A DNA stretch of 8,774 nucleotides, taken from Candidatus Moraniibacteriota bacterium. GTDB lineage: Bacteria > Patescibacteriota > Minisyncoccia > Moranbacterales > GCA-2747515. Below, piece after piece: positions 1 to 4,872 of the stretch. The first letter of the stretch is position 1; each line of letters begins with the position of its first letter. The DNA lies in the NCBI GenBank assembly GCA_027069365.1, contig JALXES010000010.1:1-8774 (forward strand), given 5' to 3'. The notes beneath the pieces are model-generated. The model was not told where the DNA came from and did not search any database. It saw only the letters and a program-made list of their open reading frames with translations. Made by a program: the position numbers and the translations under genes.

Positions 1-1
1 C

Positions 2-619
2 TATGACGCGCAGACCATACACAAAGCACGCGTTTTGGATGCACAAGTGGCGCGCAAGATCAACAGTATCCTCTCAGACAATGCTGCGCGCACACCGGCG
101 TTTGGGCGCAACAATCCACTTGTGGTGCCGGGACACACTGTTGCGGCAAAGACCGGGACAACGCAGAACTACCGCGACGCGTGGACGGTGGGCTATACGC
201 CGGAAATTGCTGTGGGTGTGTGGGCCGGCAACAACGACAATCGTCCAATGCGTGCCGGCGCCGCCGGTGCGGTTGTCGCCGCGCCAATCTGGCATGACTT
301 CATGACGCGCGTCCTCGCACAGCGACCGGATGTGCCGTTTCCGGACTACGTGCGCGTCACGACAAGTGTGCCGATGGTTGGTGGCAGCGCCGTGCCGCAG
401 CGCTACATTGTGGAGCAAAACCGCGTTGTCGGCGCACACTACAAACCCAAGAAGTCAAAAAAGAAGAAAGAGAAAGTACGAACGGTGTACCACAGTATCT
501 TGTACTACATTGACAAAGACCACCCACTGACGTCAACAACGCCAAACTGGCGCGATCCGATGTTGCCACGGTGGGAGGCCGCGCTTCATCGCACAGCGCC
601 ACAAAAAAAGAAGAAATAA
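2..619 (+). CDS. Penicillin-binding protein, C-terminal part of the transpeptidase domain (5' end outside the window)
   Basis: The reading frame is open from the first bases of the window and ends in TAA, leaving 205 residues. The fragment carries the third active-site motif of the penicillin-binding transpeptidase fold, KTGTT at fragment residues 50-54, followed by NYRDAWTVGYTPEIAVGVW, which is characteristic of class A (PBP1A-like) enzymes. These proteins sit outside the cytoplasmic membrane and cross-link peptidoglycan stem peptides. The SxxK and SxN motifs and any glycosyltransferase domain would lie upstream and cannot be seen, so the class A assignment rests on resemblance. After the fold comes a basic segment (KPKKSKKKKEK, about residues 139-149), then a YHSILYYIDKDHP stretch and a PRWEAAL motif, and the protein ends in QKKKK. 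The true start is upstream of position 2. The next gene is 96 bases away, behind a hairpin and a separate promoter-like site. Confidence 0.9.
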   Translation, partial: YDAQTIHKARVLDAQVARKINSILSDNAARTPAFGRNNPLVVPGHTVAAKTGTTQNYRDAWTVGYTPEIAVGVWAGNNDNRPMRAGAAGAVVAAPIWHDFMTRVLAQRPDVPFPDYVRVTTSVPMVGGSAVPQRYIVEQNRVVGAHYKPKKSKKKKEKVRTVYHSILYYIDKDHPLTSTTPNWRDPMLPRWEAALHRTAPQKKKK

Positions 620-646
620 GGCGGGATGGATACAGACCAAGCTTTT

Positions 647-675
647 GCACACACCCCTCACAGAGGGGTTTGTGT
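647..675 (+). terminator. Hairpin after the penicillin-binding protein gene, possible terminator or operator
   Basis: CCCCTC (654-659) and GAGGGG (663-668) pair around a three-base ACA loop. The stem continues outward through A653-T669, one C/T mismatch, then A651-T671, C650-G672, A649-T673, C648-G674 and a G-T pair. The following bases are T/G-rich (TTTGTGTGT, partly inside the stem) rather than a clean T run, so rho-independent termination would be weak. The dyad ends just before the extended -10 element at 677, which is also the position of an operator covering a -35 region. Confidence 0.4.
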
Positions 676-676
676 G

Positions 677-685
677 TGGTATACT
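677..685 (+). promoter_or_regulatory. Extended -10 promoter candidate for the rhodanese lipoprotein gene and pheS
   Basis: The sequence TGGTATACT matches the extended -10 consensus (TG, one base, then TATACT, five of six matches to TATAAT). No good -35 hexamer lies 16-18 bases upstream, because that stretch is the hairpin. An extended -10 can work without a strong -35. Transcription would start near 692, leaving a leader of about 20-25 bases before the gene at 716. The same promoter could drive pheS, which follows the lipoprotein gene by six bases. Confidence 0.45.
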
Positions 686-715
686 GGGAAGTAGCAATAC
701 TTAAGCGAGATGCAT

Positions 716-1162
716 ATGACGAAAAGAATACTGTATACGAGTATGGTGGCTATGACAGTTGTGCTAGGTGGGTGTAGTGTTGCGAAAAATGAAGCGCCAT
801 TGCCAACAACTGCCGGTGAGGGGCGGGAAATAGCGCAGCAACACATACGTACTGTTGACGTGGAGGCTTTTGCGGAAGTGATTGCCGCGCCGGATATAGT
901 TGTGCTGGATGTGCGCACGCCGGCGGAGTATGCGCAGGGTCGCATCACAGCAGACGCAAAGAATATCAATTTCTATGATGATGACTTTCGCGCACAGATA
1001 TCTGCATTGCCGCGAGACGCTTCCTATGCACTCTACTGTCGCAGCGGCAGTCGCAGCGGCAAAACGCGCGCACTGATGAAAGAACTTGGTTTCCGGAACG
1101 TAACAGAGCTTCGGGGCGGTATCAATGCGTGGAAACAAGCAGGTAAGCCAACAGTACAGTAA
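716..1162 (+). CDS. Rhodanese-domain lipoprotein
   Basis: The product is a small exported protein with a single rhodanese (sulfurtransferase) domain. The N terminus MTKRILYTSMVAMTVVLGGC is a lipoprotein signal: basic start, hydrophobic core, then lipobox LGGC, whose Cys would be lipidated after cleavage. The domain follows. VVLDVRTPAEYAQGRI is the typical first half of a rhodanese. CRSGSRSG is the active-site loop, and its Cys is the expected persulfide-carrying residue. LRGGINAWKQAGKP is the usual C-terminal signature. Numbered from ATG716, the lipobox Cys is residue 20 and the active Cys residue 108. An in-frame ATG at 710 would add two residues. I prefer 716 because the weak Shine-Dalgarno-like AAGCGAG (703-709) sits six bases before it. 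The natural sulfur donor and acceptor cannot be read from sequence. The gene ends six bases before pheS, so co-transcription is likely, although a functional link is not obvious. Confidence 0.85.
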   Translation: MTKRILYTSMVAMTVVLGGCSVAKNEAPLPTTAGEGREIAQQHIRTVDVEAFAEVIAAPDIVVLDVRTPAEYAQGRITADAKNINFYDDDFRAQISALPRDASYALYCRSGSRSGKTRALMKELGFRNVTELRGGINAWKQAGKPTVQ

Positions 1163-1168
1163 GTAGCT

Positions 1169-2218
1169 ATGATGCAGGACATTACACAAGCCAAGGAGGC
1201 GGCACTTGCGGCGATTGCGGCAGCAGATAGCGCAGATGCACTTGCAGAAGTGCGCGTGCGCTACCTGGGTAAGAAGAGTCCGTTTACGGCAATTCTCAAG
1301 CAGATGAAAGATCTCTCGCCGGACGAGAGGCGCGCGGTGGGACCGGCGGCAAATGAGGCGAAGACGGCAATCCAAGAAGCGCTTGCAGCACAGCAGGAGG
1401 CGATAGACGCCGCGCACGATGCGGATGCCGAGTGGGTGGATGTCACGGCGCCGGGCACGCCGGTGGCGCGTGGGTCGCTGCATCCACTGACGCGCGTACA
1501 GCGGGATATTGAGGAGATTTTCACAGCAATGGGGTTTGCGATTGCCGACGGACCGGAGGTGGAGACAGAGTTCTACAACTTTGACGCGGTCAATGTGCCA
1601 ACGGATCACCCGGCACGCGACATGCAAGACACGTTTTGGGTGCAGACGACGCCGGCGGGTGAGCGGCAAGTGTTGCGCACGCACACCACGAGCGTGCAAG
1701 TGCGCTACATGCAGCAGCACACGCCACCATTTCGGATTATTATTCCCGGGCGCGTGTTTCGCCAGGAGGCGACGGACTCTACGCATGATCACACGTTTCA
1801 CCAGTTTGAGGCGCTCGTGGTCGGCGACGATGTGAGTGTGGCACATTTTCTGGATATTGCGCAGAAGTTCTTCAGCGCGTTCTTTCACGCGGACATCAAA
1901 GTGCGGCTGCGACCGAGTTACTTTCCGTTTGTGGAGCCGGGGTTTGAGTTTGACATCAGCTGCACGAAGTGTGGCGGCTCCGGGCGCAACAGCGAGGACA
2001 CGGCGGCGTGCGGCGCGTGCAAGGGGAATGGCTACCTGGAGGTTGGCGGCGCCGGGATGGTGCACCAGAATGTCTTTGTGGCCGCCGGCTACGAGCGCGA
2101 CCGCTACCAGGGGTTTGCGTGGGGCTTCGGACTGGAGCGTCTGGCGATGATGAAGTACAAGATTGACGACATCCGCCACTTCCACAGCGGTGATGTGCGG
2201 GTGATCAGGCAGTTTTAA
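1169..2218 (+). CDS. pheS: Phenylalanyl-tRNA synthetase alpha subunit
   Basis: PheS is the catalytic subunit of the (alpha-beta)2 enzyme that charges tRNA-Phe in the cytoplasm. At 349 residues it has the normal length. Residues 1-90 are the Ala-rich helical N-terminal arm expected to form a coiled coil and contact tRNA. The catalytic core follows: ADGPEVETEFYNFDAVNVP (126-144), DHPARDMQDTFWV (146-158), LRTHTTSVQVRYMQ (169-182), the motif 2 region starting GRVFRQEATDSTHDHTFHQF (194-213), and motif 3 GFGLERLAMMKY (319-330). The enzyme appears complete. It differs from the E. coli type by an insertion with two Cys pairs at residues 265-288, described separately. Two ATG codons stand in tandem at 1169 and 1172, and no clear ribosome-binding site precedes either. 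The partner gene pheT is not adjacent but starts about 5 kb downstream. Confidence 0.97.
   Translation: MMQDITQAKEAALAAIAAADSADALAEVRVRYLGKKSPFTAILKQMKDLSPDERRAVGPAANEAKTAIQEALAAQQEAIDAAHDADAEWVDVTAPGTPVARGSLHPLTRVQRDIEEIFTAMGFAIADGPEVETEFYNFDAVNVPTDHPARDMQDTFWVQTTPAGERQVLRTHTTSVQVRYMQQHTPPFRIIIPGRVFRQEATDSTHDHTFHQFEALVVGDDVSVAHFLDIAQKFFSAFFHADIKVRLRPSYFPFVEPGFEFDISCTKCGGSGRNSEDTAACGACKGNGYLEVGGAGMVHQNVFVAAGYERDRYQGFAWGFGLERLAMMKYKIDDIRHFHSGDVRVIRQF
1961..2032 (+). other. Double CxxCxGxG zinc-knuckle-like insertion in PheS
   Basis: PheS residues 265-272 read CTKCGGSG and residues 281-288 read CGACKGNG. Both fit the pattern CxxCxGxG, the repeat unit of the DnaJ zinc finger, and they are separated by RNSEDTAA. 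The four Cys (265, 268, 281, 284) could bind one zinc ion. The insertion lies between the FPFVEPGFEFDIS strand and the GYLEVGGAGMVHQNV strand of the catalytic core, where E. coli PheS has a short loop without Cys. I recall shorter CxxC...CxxC versions at this place in some other bacteria, so the site is probably a family variant. The DnaJ-like wording of both halves is what stands out. Confidence 0.7.
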
Positions 2219-2299
2219 CTGTTAGCACAATTTGGTGATATGGCAAGAGGAATAGTGTACACAGATAATTATAAGTGAGTGTGATTTAGAGCAAATTAT
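2219..2299 (+). promoter_or_regulatory. AT-rich gap before the four-gene cluster, probable promoter region
   Basis: This 81-base gap separates pheS from the first cluster gene and is much more AT-rich than pheS. GATAAT at 2264-2269 could be a -10 element, with TGGCAA (2241-2246) as a poor -35 at 17 bases, and TATAAG at 2270-2275 is an alternative. A short perfect palindrome GTGTACAC sits at 2255-2262. I see no convincing terminator for pheS. The assignment is weak because AT-rich DNA gives such matches by chance. Confidence 0.25.
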
Positions 2300-3544
2300 A
2301 TGAGATTTGAAAATCCATTCAAAGCACATAGACCACGGCATAGAGGGAAGGAGAGGGAAGCTTGTTCTCAGTGTAGAGAGAAAGATTTTGGAGACGTCAG
2401 TCAAGAATTATTGAAATGGATTGAAGAACAATCAAATCATCCGGGCGAACTCATCTCTCTCCAGCCGGATACGCACGCTGATTTAAGTAAAACGGTGAAG
2501 TGTCCGACAATTGCTGGGCATATAGAGAAAGGAGGAGAGCCTACAGAGCGTATACATGATTTGAAAGAAATATCCGTCGTGAGCATAAACATGAATGCGC
2601 TTGGTGGCTCACGAATGGATCGTGATTATAGGAGCGACAATACTCTGAGCGAGAATGAACAGCAGTTTTTAGCATTTTTGCAAAAAACTGACAGCAGTAC
2701 CTCCTTTGTTTGTTTACAGGATTTCCCATTGTATCGCCTGCGTGTCTTGGGTCCAAAGTTGCAGAAAATGGGCTTTTCTTACTACGCAAATGTTGTCGGC
2801 ATAAACGGACAAGAGCCGGGACATCTTGCAGCTCTTGTTACACTAGTAAATACATCTCATTTCAAAGGGTATGTAATACCTCTTCCAGAACTATCAATGA
2901 CAAAACACTGGCAAAATATGCGAAAAAGCAGTGATGGCAGAAAGATAACATATGAACAGGGCACACCCGAGGATGAAGCGGTTGATTGGGATGTTAACTA
3001 TGGAAAAAGTCATAAGAATGAAGCGTTGCGCCATGCTTTTCAAACGTTTAATACGAAATTGACAATTCAGGGAACAGACGGCGAGAAAGTAATTGCAATT
3101 GGTAATCTCTATATGTCACCGCCTTCTTTACAGATTGAGCGGTCACGTAATGTAAAGTATTCGTTAGAGCACCTCTCTACATTGAGTGGTGCTGATGGCG
3201 TTGCGATTCTTACGGGAGACTTCAATGTTTATGGCGTAGATACGACGGCAAAAACACCGCTACATATCTCTGCACATCCGGTGCTGACGGGAGCGTCAGC
3301 GGTTCTGCGGAGAGATCTCAAAGAAGTGACGCACATAGAAAAGATTGCAGGGCGTTTGGGGTACGCAAAATCTGATTTGGGAAGACGGCCAACAATAACT
3401 GCTGCAGGCGGTGTGGTCGGCATGCAGTTGGATCACACCATGGCAAACGTTCCTGCTGATGCATTGCAAACAACAGTAGAGCGTGTGCCATTCACTGATC
3501 ACAAAGCATCTCGCACGATAATATGTATTACTTCTAGAGAATAA
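2300..3544 (+). CDS. Endonuclease/exonuclease/phosphatase-fold protein, probable metal-dependent hydrolase
   Basis: The 414-residue product shows the motif series of the endonuclease/exonuclease/phosphatase (EEP, DNase I-like) fold from about residue 90 onward. The first strand is ISVVSINMNAL (91-101). FVCLQDFP (136-143) is the metal-ligand position, with Asp where most members have Glu. AIGNLYMSPPS (266-276) follows, then ILTGDFNVYG (303-312) with the catalytic Asp and Asn, QLDHTMAN (376-383), and PFTDHKASRTII (397-408) with the terminal Asp-His pair. Family members cleave phosphodiester or phosphomonoester bonds in nucleic acids, lipids or small molecules, and the substrate cannot be chosen here. 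Residues 1-90 are unrelated to the fold: a basic stretch with CSQC (22-25), then a charged region. There is no signal peptide, so a cytoplasmic location is likely. The gene is clearly AT-richer than pheS. The gene at 3558 follows by 13 bases, suggesting an operon. No strong ribosome-binding site precedes ATG2300. Confidence 0.75.
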   Translation: MRFENPFKAHRPRHRGKEREACSQCREKDFGDVSQELLKWIEEQSNHPGELISLQPDTHADLSKTVKCPTIAGHIEKGGEPTERIHDLKEISVVSINMNALGGSRMDRDYRSDNTLSENEQQFLAFLQKTDSSTSFVCLQDFPLYRLRVLGPKLQKMGFSYYANVVGINGQEPGHLAALVTLVNTSHFKGYVIPLPELSMTKHWQNMRKSSDGRKITYEQGTPEDEAVDWDVNYGKSHKNEALRHAFQTFNTKLTIQGTDGEKVIAIGNLYMSPPSLQIERSRNVKYSLEHLSTLSGADGVAILTGDFNVYGVDTTAKTPLHISAHPVLTGASAVLRRDLKEVTHIEKIAGRLGYAKSDLGRRPTITAAGGVVGMQLDHTMANVPADALQTTVERVPFTDHKASRTIICITSRE

Positions 3545-3557
3545 CAAAATTGGTTAT

Positions 3558-4295
3558 ATGAAAAAGAATATCATCATAGGGCTATTGGTATTTCTCTTGG
3601 TAGGTGCAGGTGCTTTTGCGGCGCAGTTGTATGAGCGTGTGGATAGTTTGGAAAGCGCTTTTGCTCGTGAACAGCGTTCTCATGAAATGTGCAAGAAGAG
3701 CTTGGCATCAATGCAGTATGGTGCGCTTATCAATCCTCGGAAGGATCAGCAAAAAATAAAGGAGAATTGCCGGGACACGTATCGCTCCGGCTGGTGGGAT
3801 GTTCCTGTGGCGCCGCCGCGCAGTCGCCCGCGTGATGTTGATAATGGCATTCGGTTTGATGGGTGTCGCGAGCAGGTGACGCGCTACAGTGACCAGCCAT
3901 GGTTTGCGGCGCTTACCGAGATTCTCAAGAAATACAACATAAACATACAGCATCTCGGTGAGGGATGTCTTTCTACAGACAACACACTCTTCATCTTTAT
4001 GGACCAACGGTTTGTTTATAAGTTTGATACGCAGAGGAAGGAGTTACAGCGCGCTGTCCTGGATGGTGGAAGCGATGGTTATGACTTTATGATTTTTCTG
4101 CGTTTTGGCAAGCGTATCGGTGGACACATTATGGTATACAGTGGTTATGGTGATGCTGGGTGTGCCAGTAACATCACATCAGCGTACTATTTTGTGGACA
4201 ATATTGTAAAGATGAAGTCAGTGCGCAGCGGCTGTGCTGACCACACAAATGAAGAAGCTGGCATTCAGTGGGAAACGACAGTGATAAGCGATTAA
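3558..4295 (+). CDS. Unrecognised membrane-anchored protein with six cysteines
   Basis: I do not recognise the family of this 245-residue protein. After MKKN, residues 5-22 form one hydrophobic segment (IIIGLLVFLLVGAGAFAA) that would act as an uncleaved anchor or a signal peptide. A short heptad-like stretch follows (LYERVDSLESAFAREQRSHE, 24-43). The remainder would face the outside of the cell. It contains six Cys (45, 71, 103, 137, 202, 226), an even number that fits disulfide pairing, a Pro/Arg-rich stretch (VPVAPPRSRPRD, 82-93), and aromatic beta-rich segments such as TLFIFMDQRFVYKFD (143-157). No catalytic motif is evident. It lies 13 bases after the EEP-fold gene and 12 bases before the Nudix gene, so it is probably co-transcribed with both. 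Its base composition resembles the preceding gene. The start is fixed by the hydrophobic N terminus, and no Shine-Dalgarno site is visible. Confidence 0.8.
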   Translation: MKKNIIIGLLVFLLVGAGAFAAQLYERVDSLESAFAREQRSHEMCKKSLASMQYGALINPRKDQQKIKENCRDTYRSGWWDVPVAPPRSRPRDVDNGIRFDGCREQVTRYSDQPWFAALTEILKKYNINIQHLGEGCLSTDNTLFIFMDQRFVYKFDTQRKELQRAVLDGGSDGYDFMIFLRFGKRIGGHIMVYSGYGDAGCASNITSAYYFVDNIVKMKSVRSGCADHTNEEAGIQWETTVISD

Positions 4296-4307
4296 TAGAG
4301 AAGGACA

Positions 4308-4847
4308 ATGGCAGTTCAACCATGGCGCGAGGTGTCACGCGAGGAAATATTTCGGAAGTACGGGCGGGGGATTGACCGTGTGGTGTTTGCGATGCCGGAC
4401 GGAAAGGAGCGTGAGTACTATCTCAAAACGGAGGGCAATTCCGTGTGCGTGCTGGCGCTGACACCACAGCGCGAAGTGGTGCTGGCGCGGCAGTTTCGTC
4501 CCGGACCACAGGAGATTGTAATGGAGCTGCCCGGTGGCGCACTGGATGATGGCGAGGAGCCTGTGCAGGCAGCAGCGCGGGAGTTGCTGGAGGAGACCGG
4601 CTATGCCGGTGACATTGCTTACGTTGGGTCGGTGTTGGTAGATGGCTACTCGCCGCGCTCGCGACACATCTGTGTAGCAACTGACTGTCGCAACGTTGCC
4701 GCACAAAACCTGGATGACGGTGAATTTGTGGATGTCCTTACAATGTCGCTTGCAGACTTCCGTCAACACCTCCAAAGCGGGCGTTTGACAGATACGGATG
4801 GTGGGTACCGCGCGTTGGACTTTTTGGGGTTGTTATCGCATACTTAA
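4308..4847 (+). CDS. Nudix hydrolase, ADP-ribose pyrophosphatase-like
   Basis: The 179-residue protein contains a complete Nudix box at residues 77-99, fitting GX5EX7REUXEEXGU: Gly77, Glu83, Arg91-Glu92, Glu95-Glu96 and Gly98. These residues hold the divalent metal ions used to hydrolyse nucleoside diphosphates linked to another group. The arrangement around the box, VVLARQFRPGPQEIVMELPG before it and GSVLVDGYSPRSRHICVA after it, resembles ADP-ribose and nucleotide-sugar pyrophosphatases more than MutT-type enzymes, but the substrate is not determined. There is no signal peptide, so it should be cytoplasmic. A purine-rich GAGAAGGA (4298-4305) precedes ATG4308 with unusually short spacing. Base composition is closer to pheS than to the two preceding genes. 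It shares tight spacing with both neighbours, which suggests one transcript, although no common pathway is evident. Confidence 0.92.
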   Translation: MAVQPWREVSREEIFRKYGRGIDRVVFAMPDGKEREYYLKTEGNSVCVLALTPQREVVLARQFRPGPQEIVMELPGGALDDGEEPVQAAARELLEETGYAGDIAYVGSVLVDGYSPRSRHICVATDCRNVAAQNLDDGEFVDVLTMSLADFRQHLQSGRLTDTDGGYRALDFLGLLSHT

Positions 4848-4852
4848 AGGAG
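4847..4852 (+). promoter_or_regulatory. Shine-Dalgarno-like AAGGAG with unusually long spacing
   Basis: AAGGAG overlaps the last base of the Nudix stop codon and is the best Shine-Dalgarno match in the window. It lies 20 bases before ATG4873, against the usual 5-9. No start codon occurs in the right frame in between, and an in-frame TAG stands at 4858, so ATG4873 remains the best start for the downstream gene. Confidence 0.4.
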
Positions 4853-4872
4853 ATAGATAGACAGTCGTTTCA

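Noticed and set aside
764..2185. 473-codon open frame on the - strand, antisense to the lipoprotein gene and pheS
   Set aside because: It is rich in Arg, Cys, His and Leu with no recognisable domain, and it lies entirely over well-supported + strand genes. High G+C coding DNA commonly opens such shadow frames.
2210..2221. Palindrome CAGTTTTAACTG over the pheS stop as a terminator
   Set aside because: The stem is five mostly A-T pairs with a two-base loop, and no T run follows.
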